The notes: a model not told the origin generated them from the letters alone. 64,000 bases of DNA from Taxillus chinensis (GCA_023512835.1 CM042092.1:11856498-11920497), one strand, 5' to 3'. Positions 12,130-27,200 are shown, numbered from the stretch's first letter. Numbers and translations are program-made.

Positions 12130-14094
12130 AAGTGGTGACTCACCATTGTCATATATATATATATGCACTTTCAAGTCATTTATCGTAGTTGTTTTAAAAC
12201 CTTTTTAGTGATTTATAACTATTAGCATGATTAATAAAATTAATTTCAGTACATAATAAGTTTTGTCTGTTGCCTTTACATTGTAGTTGGCAATCTAAAC
12301 AAATAGAACCACATCAATTTACAATAAATAAACTATAATATAAAAGAAAATTTAATAAAAAAAATATTATCACAATCGCTCAGACGTCAATAATATGAGC
12401 ATGATAAATTTAATCTCATAGTCATCTTGGGTTTATTTGGTTTCTCTAGCTAGTATCGTTTATTATTATATAAAGTATTAAATCGTTGTGAGATAATTTT
12501 CTGACTATGTTTAAAAATTAATTATTTAATGCATGTTAATATATATTTAAATATTAAATATATATTATATAATTATTTATTTAATTATATTAATAAATAT
12601 TTTATTCATTTAATGTAATTAAATGAATAATTATATTATTTGTTTATTTGATAAATAAAAAAATTAAATATTTATTTAAATAATTTTAATGGGTAATAAT
12701 TATATTATTTAAATAATTTAAACAATTATGATAGGAAGAAGATATTGAATATGATGAAACTTTTGATCCAGTGACCAAAATAAAATATGACTTTAGCTCT
12801 TTGTTCAATGAATAGTTTTATTTGGGCCTTCAAACATCCTATTTGAGACAATATGAGATTAAGACCTTGAAACTACTTGTTAAATCATTGAGTGGCTTTA
12901 TGTTTGAGCCTTAAGAGACATCCTAAACAATCAATTCACATCTTTAAATTCCATTTACAACCTCTTACAATTGCTAAACTCATAGTTTAAGAATTTGAAA
13001 ACCTTAAGACCTTCGAACACCATTTCGAGCCATTCAAATTGAGACACTTTTATTTTGTTTTCTAAATTCTGTTAAATTTTGTGTTAAATTATAATTTGAA
13101 AAGATTTTATATTTGTTTGCAGAGAAAATATGTTTTTAAATGAGTGTGTATTTTTAAAATTTAAGTGCTATTTTTTAAATAATATTTGGTAGGTCTAAAT
13201 AATAAAAATAAGTAAAAGTAAAAAATTAAAATATTAAAAAATTTGAATCTCTAATATAATTGAATTGAAAATTAAAAATTAAAAACAATTAGAAATAGTT
13301 TTTAAAAATAGTTATGAAACCCACCATTTAAAAAAAACTATTTTCAAATATATATTATTATTAAATTAGGATAGATCAACACTACTACTTTTAAAAGTAT
13401 GTCATACCAAACAGAGTGAAATAGTTTTAAACTCATATAGCCTAATGCTTTTAAAAAAAATCATATTTCCTAAATCAGTACTATAGTATCAAATGCACCA
13501 TAATTTTACAAATTTTGGCTACTCATTTTTTATTCCATCAAATGAATAGACTTAACAAATTGTTCAATATATGTTTAATAAATTTTGATTTTATTGCTGG
13601 CCAAATATTAATATTAAAATTATAGATAGGAATAAATACACCCACTAATATTATAAATACATTTACATTCTTGTATAAAAGGATTAAAATATTATTTTAA
13701 AAAATCAAATAATAATATTTGAACATTAATATAATATTTGAAAAATACAATTCAAACATAAATATTACACTACATTATTTGAATATAAATTAAATATTCA
13801 AATATCATTTTTTGAATATTATATTTATTTTTGAATATTTATTTTTGAACAAATAAATATGAAAACATTAAACTAATGTGTTTGGAAAATATTGTTAAAA
13901 TATAAATGTAATAGTTAAAATGATATTAGAATGTTATATTTATATTGTGATATTAATATTTAAATATTATGAAAAAATATACAAGGAAAAAATATTTTTA
14001 ATTATTTTACGTGAATAGTAAATATATTTATAAGAAAAAATATTATTCGCAACTGGTGTTGCATTCCTGATTGATGTGACAATTGTTATATTAG
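12130..14094. other. AT-rich intergenic region, no gene seen
   Basis: About 2 kb of very AT-rich DNA upstream of CAP-G2, with no ORF of note and no motif I recognise beyond short TA tracts (about 12151-12166). Confidence 0.6.
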
Positions 14095-14102
14095 CAAAAT
14101 AA

Positions 14103-14510
14103 TAGGGGTATAAAATGGACCGTCGGTCCGTGAACCATGCGGACTGGAGTGGACCAAAACAAAAAATTGTTTGTTCATCTTAATCGCGGGTCCATGTGGA
14201 TATGGACCGGTTTGTGAATCAACTTTTTTATTTTTTTTAAAAATTATTACCTACTCTACTTAATATATTAGTATATATAGCCTAAATTTATTATTTTTAA
14301 ATTAAAAATTTTAAAAATATATATTCTTAAATATGGTTTAAAATTAAAATTTTAAAAATATTTAACAAAAAACAATATATAATATTTATTTTAACTAAAT
14401 AAATAAATATGGACCAAATCAAATATTTTTTGGTCTATTAAAAGTATGGGCTTAAACGGGTTAGCCCGTTTAAGCCTACTCCGGTCAAACCGATCCATTT
14501 TACACCCTTA
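14103..14510. mobile_element. hAT-type MITE with 8-bp target-site duplication
   Basis: 408 bp. Terminal inverted repeats: left TAGGGGTATAAAATGGACCG, right end (reverse complement) TAAGGGTGTAAAATGGATCG, 16 of 20 matching. An exact 8-bp direct repeat CAAAATAA flanks it at 14095-14102 and 14511-14518. The subterminal GC-rich segments (GGTCCGTGAACC..., GGGTTAGCCCGTTTAAGCC) and AT-rich centre without an ORF are typical of non-autonomous hAT elements. Confidence 0.85.
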
Positions 14511-14518
14511 CAAAATAA

Positions 14519-16807
14519 TATAAAACTTCCAACGTGTTATATGCTTGGTTGGTTGTTTAAGGCTTCTAATCCATGAGGCTCAAACATCGTATTGAGTTGA
14601 GGTTTGAGCATAGTCTTGTGTATAGGCTCAAGACTATCTCTCATGAGAAGTGGTGAAAAGTAGCTCGATGCCTAGCTTGACGTTCAAATGTAGAGCATCG
14701 AACAATGTATTGAGCAGGAGGTTCGAGTAGTGTCTTGAGCAGTTTATCACATACTCCAATTAAAATTTTATTTTTCAAAAATCTATCATCTCAAGCTTGT
14801 CATTAAAGCTTCAAGTACATCTAGACTAGAGAGAGAGAGAGAAGGGGCCTCGAGTGTGTATGAACCAGAGGGAAAAGTTTGACATTAAGCCTCAAATACA
14901 TTTTACTTTTTAAACACGTTATAATGTGTTTTGAAAAGTGATTGGCTAATATTTGAGTGAGAAAAATCTGAAAAAGGCTATCCACATCTGTATGCATTAA
15001 TAACAAAGCTCGATGGCTAACGTGATATGATATTTAATTTTATAATAAATGTGAGAGAAAGCCCACCTAATTAAAATAAAGGTTTGAGTCAATTAATTTT
15101 CATATTTTAAATTATATTATAAGCTGACTCGAACATGTTCAAAGCATTTAATTTTGAACTTGAGCCCCCTTTAAGTAATTAATTTTGTTATTGTTTAATT
15201 AAAATTTTAATAATTTACTTTATTGTCTATTGCATAACATTTATAAGCGAACTCTTAAAACATTTGGATTTCAATTATTTTTTTCATTTATTAGGATTTT
15301 ATATATGTATTCCCTATTTATTTTTCATTGCCTGATTCTGAAATGGTAATATGATTTTTTTTTATTTATTAGAAGTTCCACACGACCTGTTTGAGCCTCT
15401 GCTCAATTTTGAGCGATAAAACACAAAAAATACTGTAAATTATTTAATGTTGGTGGAAAACACAAAAAAATACTGCAACGGTCGTACCTGATAATGCCTA
15501 TCTTAGAGCACTAGCATAAGCTATCCTATTATTTTTCCTAAATTTATAGTTTTAAATTACTTTTTGCTTCCTTATATAAATATACATCACAATAGATTCC
15601 TTAAATCAAACTCTATATTAATAAAATAATATTTTATATCAATTATTTTATATAATAATATTTTTTTTAATAATTTAATATGAAATAAAAGTTAATGTTA
15701 TGGAAAACATGAAGGAGAAAAATGAGAGAAAATTTTTAAATATAATTTAATAATTATAAAAAGTAAATAGTGCTTCCTAATATATTAGTAAATACTGTAT
15801 AAATCCAGTAAAAAAAATTAAATATAAGTCATCTGCCGTGGGAATGATTATATGATTTTTTAACTTTTTTTCCTCTAATATTGTAGCAAGTTAAATATAT
15901 CTTTACTTAATCAATTTAGTTTGCTAATGCTAAAGATGCTTCAAATTTAAGTAAATTTATTTACAAATTTTTATTATAGTTGATGTAATCATCTTCAAAT
16001 CCAAGAAGGCGTGGTCGAGTAAAAGCCAACATAGCTTAACCATTGCATATCGTGTTGATGAGCCTTCCTTTGCATCGACCAACCTAACTGGATGAGTTTT
16101 CAATGCCATTGTCTCGACTGGTCTGTAGTCTTGCTGTGTCGATCATTAGAACAATTCATTAGCTCCACTAGTGTTCAGTGTTACCTCGACCATTCTTCAA
16201 TCAGTGTCTCAACCAAGAATCAATTGTGTTGACCAATCTTCACTATTGCTTCGACCAGATTTGATTTTAAAAGCCTACATAGCTCAACCAAAAAGCAATA
16301 AACCAATGACTTAACCAGCATGGACTATTGCCTTTTTTGTAATGAATCAAAGGCTCAACGAGTGTCAACCTCTTCAAATAGATATCCCCAATCTTACACC
16401 AAGTGAGTTCTAACCACTGCACCTTTGACCTCAATGCTTATATCAAAATTAGACTATCGTTCAACATCAATATAGGCCAGGCTAGCCTTGTCAACTATTA
16501 TTCCAAAGTACCTTACCACATTGAATAACAAATTTATTGTCCTAAAAAAATTTACAATATAAAATAAAATAAGAAGGTAAGAATTTACAAATAATCTTGA
16601 AATTTTAAAAATCATTAATGTAATGAAAAACATATTTGAATTTCGATCTAAAATTTTTCAAAAATAATAATTTTATATACAACCAACTAAACCTTAGGTT
16701 TATAATTTCTAAATAACCCCAAATTTGAAAGTAGTATAGAAAAATATATATAAAAACTTGGAGACAAAAGAAATTGTGAAAGTAGGGAAGCCTTAGCAGA
16801 AATGTAG
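14519..16807. other. Intergenic, possible TIR element at 15504-15941
   Basis: No gene is apparent. Within it, 15504-15941 is bounded by 'tagagcactagcataagct' and the inverse-like 'ttgctaatgctaaagatgct', resembling the common plant MITE class with GAGCAxxTxxAGCA ends; the target-site duplication is unclear. A short (GA)n occurs at 14828-14841. Confidence 0.4.
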
Positions 16808-17047
16808 TAACAGCGCATTGTTAATGAAGAGTTGTAACCTAAAGAGAGATTGAAGCTAGCGCAGGGCAACAGAGAATCAATGAACTATTTTTGTTTGTGT
16901 CCAAATTTGTACGTCCCCATCTTCACACCGTACCAGAGTTGTAACAACACATTGTTAATGAAGAGTTGTAACCCAAAGGGAGATTCAAACTAGCACTGGG
17001 CAACAGAGAATCAATGAACTATTTTTGTTTGTGTCCAAATTTGTCCC
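16808..17047. repeat. Tandem duplication, two units about 130 bp apart
   Basis: The segment beginning 'gcattgttaatgaagagttg' (about 16815) recurs at about 16945 and runs through 'caaccaactatttttg'-like text to 'gtccaaatttgt' in both units. The units differ by scattered substitutions. No coding content is evident. Confidence 0.85.
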
Positions 17048-17161
17048 CACAATTTAAATTTATGATTTAATCATACAATAAGGACCTTTTACAGAAAAAT
17101 TCAAAGGTCAAGGTCTCCCTATACCCCATTCGGCCATAGCTCTGCGACTTCATGGTTAACT

Positions 17162-17164
<3 letters not shown>

Positions 17165-17211
<47 letters not shown>
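17165..17211. repeat. (TAA)n microsatellite
   Basis: About 47 bp of TAA/ATA trinucleotide repeats between the tandem duplication and the 3' flank of the JmjC gene. Confidence 0.9.
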
Positions 17212-17212
<1 letters not shown>

Positions 17213-18202
17213 GTGTGTAAAACACGCATGGAGGCTATTAAAATCACAACAAAATTCAATACGCCTCATTAATTGATCAACCCAAAATGAACATTTTGTG
17301 CCAGATACAAGACACGTACTGTCCATGCATACCGAGCAGACGCTAGCATCCATCATTCATGCCAATCCGGGCATCACAGAGTCACAGCAGCAGATCAAGC
17401 AAGCAATGGGCCTCACAATGATAAAACAAACACCCACCAGGAAAATAAAGAGGGTCTGGGAGATTGGGGGATAATATTTTGAGTCCTAACCATAAGCACG
17501 GCCTGCGAGTGAGATTATATCAGGTACGCCTCAGTCCATGTACCCTTCAGAAAAACTGCAAGGTGAATAGAAAATGTCAAAATCAATAGGTTACTTGTAC
17601 CGGTACAGAAATCACCATCATAGTACAAAATCAACCTTACTCAATGTTCAAGACAGTACGGACCCATGTTATGGCATTTCATGGTGGCCTGAATTTGATG
17701 GTGATTTAAGTATGTGATTATATATATCACAACAACAGCAAGTGTTAATGAAAAAAAAGTAGTTATTATATTCCATCATCTCCCATTTCATGAAGGAAAA
17801 CAGGGCTCCTTGGATGTGTTCTTTCCAATGGCTTTTCGCATGTGAACGTGTTCGTCCACACGGAAACCGCAAGATTGTCTTAAAATTTAAGGTCCACCAA
17901 TTATTTTGCAAAAAATATTGAACCGCTAGGCATACGTCAAAGAATATTGAAAAATTAATCACCTTTCAGCATCTTAATTTAATGGTCAAACTTAAACTAA
18001 CATTGTTTCTCCATCTGTGCCCAATGTATACAGACCTTATCGCAGTTTCTTTTTTCCTTTTTTTTTGCAAGCGGATTAGATGGCTAGTCGAGAAGCATAG
18101 GCAACAAAGTTCAAAACATTAAAACTCCCCATTTATATGCTCAACGGCATTAGTTAATATGCCTAGAGTGAAAGTGTGTAACAGGATAAATGCATGTTTT
18201 TA

Positions 18203-21200
18203 TTAGATAGAGTGGGTGGTCAAAACTGCTTCCAGCTTGCAATCAGAAGCATTAATATCCTGGAGGCTGCAAAAGAGCACCTAAAAATTATTTGAATCAC
18301 GTCAAACTAAAAGCAGCAGAAGAGATGAAGAGGAAATCATATCAAGGTAAACAAATATATCATACTCAAGCTTTGATATTAGAGTTGAAATTTCATTTGC
18401 AGCAGCACTTGCAGCATACAAAGCCATCTTCTTCACCTGAAATATAAAAAAGACAACTTCAGACTATTAAAATTGGACTACTTAATTGTTAATTCTATTT
18501 TCCAAATAAATAAATGGACACAAAACAAGCACAGCTACCATTGTTATTTGAATTGGAAGCCAGATGCATATATAAGTTCTGCTTTTTCTTTAACTGGATG
18601 AGCAATCAGAACTATTATATACAACTAATTTCTTCACAACATGGCATGCATATTAAAGAGGAAACTCAACAGGTAAGTTTAAATGCATGAATCTAAAATA
18701 ATTATAAATAAGAAAGCTATACCCGCTCATTGTATGCAACGAGTGCCAAACAGATGCAATCAAGAGCATGATGTTCTGAAGGGAAGTATAAGTAATTTGA
18801 CATGCTATACCTCCAATTTATCTTCCTTAGCTCTATGATTTTTTGGAAGCAAACGGAACTCCTCTGTCAACCAAATACATTCTTGAACATTCTCAGGGGA
18901 CACAAAGTCAAGAGCCACTTTAATGCATGACTGAAAAAGTATGAGAAAGCGTTAAATTAATTGATCCAATAAAAAATAAAAATAACTGGACCAAAGGCAT
19001 CGCCAATATTAGGGTGTTCCTTTACTCAGAGAAAAAAAGAAAAGATAAATAAATAATAATTTTATCATTAAGAAATACGACAACATATTTGTCATTGAAA
19101 GATAGAAATAATTACTGCCAAGAGAAGTTGGAGGTAACAAACATTGGATAAGAAAGGGAAAAAATGGATTTAACATGAAGAATGATAAACTTATTAGTGC
19201 GTGATTAAGGAGGAGCCATTCATGTTGACAAGTTACGAGAAAAAAGCTGGAAATGGTGGTAGATTTAGTACACGAGGAGAGATTTTCCTGTCGAAGTACT
19301 TGTGTCCCAGACATTGAATTCTTAGGACATAAACCAAGCCAATATAATTGGTACTGCTTCAAATTAGAATTACATTTCTCAAAACTCAAGGTTAAAATAA
19401 TAATAATAATAAAGATTGCATACAACAACAATAAGAGGGACTCTAACCAACAGAAAATTGATTTCCACACGTGTGCACAAGCCGGAGTATTTGTAGGGCT
19501 GCAGTGGAGCCAATTTGAGCAAGCTCCAGATAATATCTCAATAGGGCTCTTTCATCTCAGCTCATTTGTTTTGCAAGTTGTTTTCCAACAGTTTTTCAAA
19601 AATTCAAAATCAATGTTTGCCAACAAGGTTAAGAAAATGTAAGGTTAGCAAGACCATGTTTAGTAATGAGCAGGCTAGCCTGTGTGTAAAACCTGAACTA
19701 AAAAGCCACATACTGGCAAATGATAGTTTTTTTAAAAAATAATATAAGAAAAAAAACTACTTCTGATATGGTTTAGTTCTTTTTGTTAGGAATTAAGAAT
19801 AGGGGTAGTTTCTTTTCTCATATTACTTTTGAAAAAAAATTATCATTTGCCAGTATGTAAGGACATCTTCAACAGTAATCTATATAGCTTCTTTATCTCT
19901 ATTTATAGAGAAAAAAATAAACAATACAACTCTAGCAGTCATTTATATTAGTTTTTTATCTTTATTTTTTTCAAAGAGTATAGTAGCCCTTCATACTAAA
20001 AAATCAATATTTTGCATCCCTCTCCTTACAATGATCCATGGGTTCCTCATTTACGCCTGGCTCGACTCCCACACTGAACCCACCGCCATACTAGCCAGAT
20101 CAACATGCAGACCTCACACAGATCCAGATCCCAGTCCACACGCAGACCTCAGATGGCGCCATAAACTGCTCCGCAAACAGATCCAAAACCCGTTACAATG
20201 GTTTTGTTGATAATAAAAAAAATTAATTGAGGATGGAGTAAAATACGTAGGGCAGCTGGAGTGCTTATATAAAAAAATAGAGTTAAAGATTTATAGATAA
20301 AGATAGATATAAATATAGAGGATTGTTGGAGAAGGCCCAAAGGAACAAGGCTATGATGGACGAGTGTCACTTGCTTCTTTCTCTTAATAAGTTGGTGAAA
20401 CAAATACTTGAACTTTTAACATAAATGTCCAATCTATGACACTCGATACCTTGTACTCAGTCCCTCCAGCGCGTCTTGCCGGGGATAGGTTGGAATGGCA
20501 CCCCAATCGGGAGCGTGGTTACCTCGTCCGGAGCTTTTACTCCCTACTTATGCCTACCCGGACTGTGAGTTTTCCTTTGCGGAGTATTTGGAAGGCCCGG
20601 ATGCCCTCTTGGGTGGCCTTCTTTGCTTGGACTACAGTTTTGGGAAAGATTTTGACTGCTGATCATTTGCGGCGCCGGGGTTTTGTTTTGGCTAGCCGGT
20701 GCTACATGTGTAAGTCTTCGCGGAGCATGTGGATCATCTTTTCCTTCATTGTCCTTATGCCAGGGGTTTGTGGGATATGATTCTGGGTCTTTTTGAAATC
20801 CCGTGGGTGATGCCTTCATCTCTCTGTGCGTTGTTTGCTGGTCGGCTCGGCGGTGTGGGACGGCATTTGGCGGTGTGGCGTGTTGTCCCTCATTGCATTC
20901 TTTGAAGTATTTCACGGAGAGGAATGCGTGGGTGTTTGATGATCAGAAAAGGCCTCTTGCTAAGCTTTTGTGTGTTTTTTTTTGTTATTTGGGATATTGG
21001 TTGTATGCGTCGGGCGGGTTGTCTTATTATTCCATTTGGGATGTTGTCAATGCGTGCTCCTTTTGATTGGGTTACGGTCTTCGCTTTGTAATTTTATTTT
21101 TTCACGCATTTCTTGTGTATGATTTGCTATTAATCAATAAATTATTCTTACTTATAAAAAACAAAACATAAATGTCCAATCTTCAGTTTTCATGTTCATG

Positions 21201-24200
21201 AGCTATATAACCAGCATGATAGGTTTTTTTGTTATTCTAATAATTTTAAAAAACATTAAAATAAATTAAAACTTATTTGTGGACTATTTAGTTCACTTGC
21301 AACCCATTGCCTTTTCATTAATCAAACAACCAGTTAAACTAATATGCAAAGATGATTTCACCTGTCTATTTCTCACTTGATGTGGGCACCCCGCAGGAAT
21401 AAAAACAGCTTCTCCAAGGTATTGCTCAAATGTCCATGGTTCAACATCTAAAAATGATAATGACAAATGATAATTTTGTACATATATGATTATGCTACAA
21501 AAAATGAGAACAAATAAAAAAAGTATCTTACCAAATTCCTCCTTCAGTTGTTTTTTATGCCTCTCACTCAGATAAAAGGTCTGATCATGAATAGGATGAT
21601 TCATCTGAATCATTTAAATGTATCAAACTGTTAACTAAGAAATTCCGCTCAAGATAATTATTGTTGTGTTGGTAAATAAAAATACTCACCGAATTCACTG
21701 GAAGATTATTGATGTGACGGAATTCTTTCTGATGCTTTTGGATATACGCTGTTAATTTGGGTGTGTCCTGCCTACGGAAGATGTCCCATATAGCACCTCC
21801 AAATATGGCATTGGAACATTCATTTTTTGGTAGAGAATTTCCCATTGTAGCTGACCCTCCTCCTATCATCTCCAAATTATCCAAACAATATTCTGATAAA
21901 TTTTCTTCCAGGGAATTTCCGCCACTGATGAACTGATTGAACTCCATTTCGAATGATAGATTAGAAGACTGAAAATTTTCTTGATTGCAAAAGTCTCTTT
22001 CAGTTGTTGAATTTCCAGCATCATGTTCATTAACAGAATAAAGTGCCTCACAAGAAGCCAAACAAGAACCGGCAACAATTTTATCTGAGAAGTGGAAGTT
22101 ATTCTCAAAAACATCACTGTGGTTGGCCAGAGAGCTTGAGCTTCTATCTGCATATGTTTCGGCTGGGGTCAAGAATCTTAACACCATCCATATCATTGTG
22201 CAACTATGTCACCCCCAAACCACCCTTTTCATTTATAAGTTCTTTTATCAATATGGAAAGATAACCCTTATCAATATCATTTACCTTTTTCTCCACAATT
22301 TTGGGCACAATAAATGCATGGCTATCAACCATGCTCATGCGGGTGTAAGGAGGACATTTTCTAACAGTCTTACTTTAAACCAGAAACCATACCTTTAGAC
22401 AGAAGGTTATCATTAATGAGATTGTTCGAAGGTAAAATACATCTGACTTAAACTATTTGTTATCAAGAGGGTTTGTTTACCAGTTTCCTTTACCAGCAAG
22501 GAGATGTATTCTTTCAACTAATGTTCTGGAAAACTACTCACAACACTTTCTACAGGATATCCACTAGTCGTTTCCCTTTTGCAACAGTTCCCAAATCTAT
22601 GGAGTCTAATAATGGCAAGGACATATCATCACAAATAATGTTCACTTTTTCTACGTCTCCAGAGTTCATGGGTTCACCTGTTCGAACCCGCTTTCGTGAT
22701 GTCCCTTCAAATGTATTCATTTTTTCATTTTTCTCAAATGGCTCATACAAGTCTTCATTTTCAAATTGTTTCTGCAATGTGTGCATGGTTCTGTGTTGCC
22801 AACATGGAATTCTCACCTCAGTTGTGTGCGTCAGCACATTTACCTAAACAAAACAAAAAAACAAAAACAGGCATTCCTGAACCAGAATTACAAAAAAAAA
22901 ACCTCAAAAAATACGTTCCACAAAGGAAAGTAATTAACATCTGATATAAACAGAAGACAACGAGATTGACCAATAGGATATCTCCAAAAATGTCATATCA
23001 GCATAAGTTCGGAGCACATACTTCCAAAAAAGAAGAAGAAGAAGAAGAAGAGGAATGAATACAATTCCTTGGTTAGGGTTTAGTAGGCACCTCTTCCAGG
23101 AAAAAATTCAAAAACTGAAGTTGCCTAGAGCTCCTTTTTGTATCAGGCTAATTATTGACACAGCAATGGTAATACCTTTAATGGTTCCTAGAAAACTCAA
23201 GCTAAGGCTTCCAAAAAAGGAAAAACCAAAGGCTACCGATACATTCATATTCTCAATATAATTAGGATAATGTTGGTTTGTCTCATTATTTATTAATCCA
23301 GCCATATGGGTGACTATTAGTCCGCGGGAACTTTCATTAAAATTCACATGCTAGCCACTTGTTTTATAGATTGAAAAAGCAATTTTTTATATAAATAATA
23401 TGACTAAGACCGGATTTTTCCTTCAACAAATAAATAATTTAGAACAACTAACTGTGTTCATAAAAAATTTCAAAATCACAAGTCAAATCAATTTTCCGTA
23501 GCCACACCATAACCTCATATTAATGTAATAATTTTTTTTTATAAGTAAAGCGAAATGTATTAAGAAAAGAAAACATGTACAAGTAATATTTGTTTCCCTT
23601 TGCAGCAATAACCTCATATTAATGTAATAATAAATATTAGACTATTTCCCCTTTGCAGCAATACTTTAGTCTATGGGAGCATAGCTCCAAAAACCACTAA
23701 CGATTCATAGATGGTAGAAGCCGTGAAAGCAACAGTCTTTTACAATTCATAATTTACCATAAATACTAATAACAGCCTCAACTATCAAGATCCTAGGTAT
23801 CTAACAACACGCATATGTTACCCTTTATACAAGTAATAAAAAACAGTAAATAAAGAATGATCAAAGCCAATGAGAAACAAATTGATCAAGAAGAAATTGG
23901 ATAAATTCAACAGAACTAGAGCACAAGTAAACCACAATATTTTCCAGATAAATACCGCATCTGAAATGTCACAATGTAGCTTCGTCACTGAATCACCTCT
24001 ACTAAGCTCTTCCTGACATCCATACCCTATGTAGGTTTTGGGTCCCAAGTCTGGCTTCTGCACAACATCTGGAAGCTTTGTAGTAAGATTCAAAATACCA
24101 GATTTTGGATGAGTGTAATCGCAAAAGGGAAGCATAGCAGTATATTCTGCCCCATGCCTTGGCAAACACTCTTCAAATGCATTTGATGGAGGCCAATCCT

Positions 24201-27200
24201 TCAGCTTTAGCATCTCAGGCCACCCACTTTTATGCCTACGACCTTCCAAGTAGCCCTTAAAAAAATGATAAATATCAATTTCAACCTGCAAACCAATAAA
24301 TAGATCCTTAGTTTTACAGCTAGAAATTGCATCAGCTAAAAAATATATGGCAATATACATCAAACAGCACAGCACGCAGAAAATCATCAGGCAAGACATA
24401 ACTTAAGGAAAATCAAATTCCAACTGTAAAGCCCCAGACAAGAATCTGTACGGTGGGAATTTTGTAGTAGTTTTATTTTATAAGCTCAGGTCTGTGTTAT
24501 GATCCCAAGAGAACCTATTTCGTTAGCCATTTTCAATAAAGCAATGGCATCACCTTGGACAATAAACAAACTGAGTCAAGCTAAATGATAAGACATTCAT
24601 ACTCATTCATTTAATTTCTTATCAAATTGAGCCAAACTCGAACTTCAAATAAGAATGTTCATCTTTGTTCATTAATTTTCACAAACTATTCATTAATATT
24701 CAATAGCTATTCGTTAATGCTGACAAACACATTTACAAAAACATTGTTCACAACTATTCATTTAATTATTTACTAATCATTCCAAACGTAAGCAAATACT
24801 TCAAATATTGAAATTCTAATTTTTAACATTTTAATGTCATCAATCAAATAAAAAACAATCATTAATCATTATAGTCTTTCATTTAAAGCATCAATTTCAT
24901 TTAAAGCATCAATTACAAAAAACAAAAACATGTTGACAACAATTATATTATGTAAACTAAATATTGTAACTATGAAGTATAAAAAATGTAGGCAAAAATT
25001 ATCCAATTAGTCCCTCTACTCTTTAGAATGGGCCAATTTTGATCCAGTGGTTTTTTGGGGTGATTTTTGCCCTTTACTCTTTAATTTTACTCAATTTAAT
25101 CCTTCTTTAAATTAAATGCTGATGTGTATTATTATTTGTCACTTTAACTGCTGGTATGAAATTTAAATCCAAAACATAGACTATGATTATATAATTAATT
25201 TATGATAGATATTAAATTAATTAAAGAAGAAGCAACATCCTAAGAAGAATTAGCAGAAAAATTGAGGTTTTGAGATTTGACATTATGGGGAGAACAGAAT
25301 GTTATTTAAAAAAACAAAAACAAAGATAACAAGAAGTAGCCATTGCAGCGGAATGCCTGCAATGGGTTGTTAGGGGAGTTTGCACAATCATAGCAGGGTG
25401 CTCATCATGGGCCAGTGGGTGACGGTGACTTGTGGCTTCATGGCTATGTAGGTGCACATTTAGTGCAACATGCTGGCTAAGAGGCTCTGGTACGATGACC
25501 CATTGGAGTGCAGGGAGGTCAGTTAGGAGTGTAAGAAGGTTGGCAAGGGGTTCAATTTCTTGGCAAACAATGTGCCCATGATGAATTGGAGTTGTAGAGG
25601 CCAGATTTGAATTGAATTTCCAGGGGAGCGAGCATTCAATCAGGCAAGATGACCATTTGATAAAATTAATTAGACAATTATAATTTATGTTTTTTATTCA
25701 AATGTCACATCAACAGTTAACATTTCAAATAATAATACATGTCAATATTTAATTTAGAGAATGACTGAATTAACCCAAATTAAAGAGTAAGGGCAAAATT
25801 GGCCCCTCAAAATGTATAAGCTCAACATTGATCCATTCAAAAGAATGCAATGGCTAATTTGATACTTTTGCCAAAAATATATAACGACTAAACAATTTAG
25901 ATTTTAAATTTTATATGTATTGAATATTGATTAATAATTACTTACTATAGTTAATATAAATAATATGCCTAATAATGTTTATCGAATAATGTATTCGAAC
26001 AATGTTTATGAAAATTAATGAATACATTCACATTTGTTTATTTTTGTGTATATAAAAAGACTAACTTGTTTAATAAATGAACATAACAAATATTTAACTG
26101 ACTAATCTCAAATATTTCCACAAACATTTGGATTGTTTATAGTCCTAGCACTGTGGGAGCGTGTTTCAGATAGGGTATAAATTGTGCAAGTTGTTTGTCT
26201 TCTGTTTTATATACAAAATCAAATATTTACAAAAATATTTTTTCATCGCTACAAATTTATGTTTTGTGGAAACATATTTCATTATTTCACTGGAAATGCA
26301 GTGTTTTTATATTAGGCTAAGATCATCAATCAAAACATGATTGCCCAATCAGAATTTAGAAAGCATTGCCTATCTAATGGGTTGCACAGTGATTATGTGC
26401 TAAATAATCTGTTTTGGAAAAAATACTTACGAAACGCAGTGAAATAAAATAAACTAAAGCATAGCAGACAAAAACGAACCTCATTCCAATCATAGCAATC
26501 AATAGCTGTAACAGAGAAAGCTTCCTCTTTTAATATTTTCTTGGCACCCCTGAAAGCTCTCCACATGACCATTGGTTCCCAACTAAGTCTAGATGAGTTT
26601 TCAAGCACATTTCTAACTATAACAGGTTCACCTCTCATCCAATGAACTTGAAAGTGCTCTATCTCATGTGCAACCAAGTTAAGAGCATTTGGGCTGTAAA
26701 GAAAATTATCATGATTATCTTCCCTAAAAGCTGCCTGTCTTACTTCAGAATCTTTTCCCCCATTTACTGAGGAAATCATGGGAAGGCACAAAGGACATTC
26801 TCGAGAAACATCTATATCTGGTTTCTGATAGTTAGTGGTGAGGATCTCTGCCTTCTCGATTATATTGGATACCCAATTAGCTTCAAAAATACGTTTCAAT
26901 TCAAGCATCTCCATCCCACAACCTCCACATTCCCTTGGTGGACAAGGAATCCTACCAGTTATCTCCACTTTCCAATCAGGTGTATTGCAGCACATATCAG
27001 AAGTGCATTCTTGTTCTAAGGGATCCCCTTTGGTCTCCCAATTGCATCTCTTCCCACTAGAAAAAAACTGGCCCTTCAAATCTGAATTGTGAACATTTGC
27101 CTGTCTATTATGGGTTCTATAAGAATATCCTGCTTTATTCACTCCAGGCTGATTTTCTTTTCTTAGCTCCGAACAACAGGAGATACAGAGATCATAAGCA

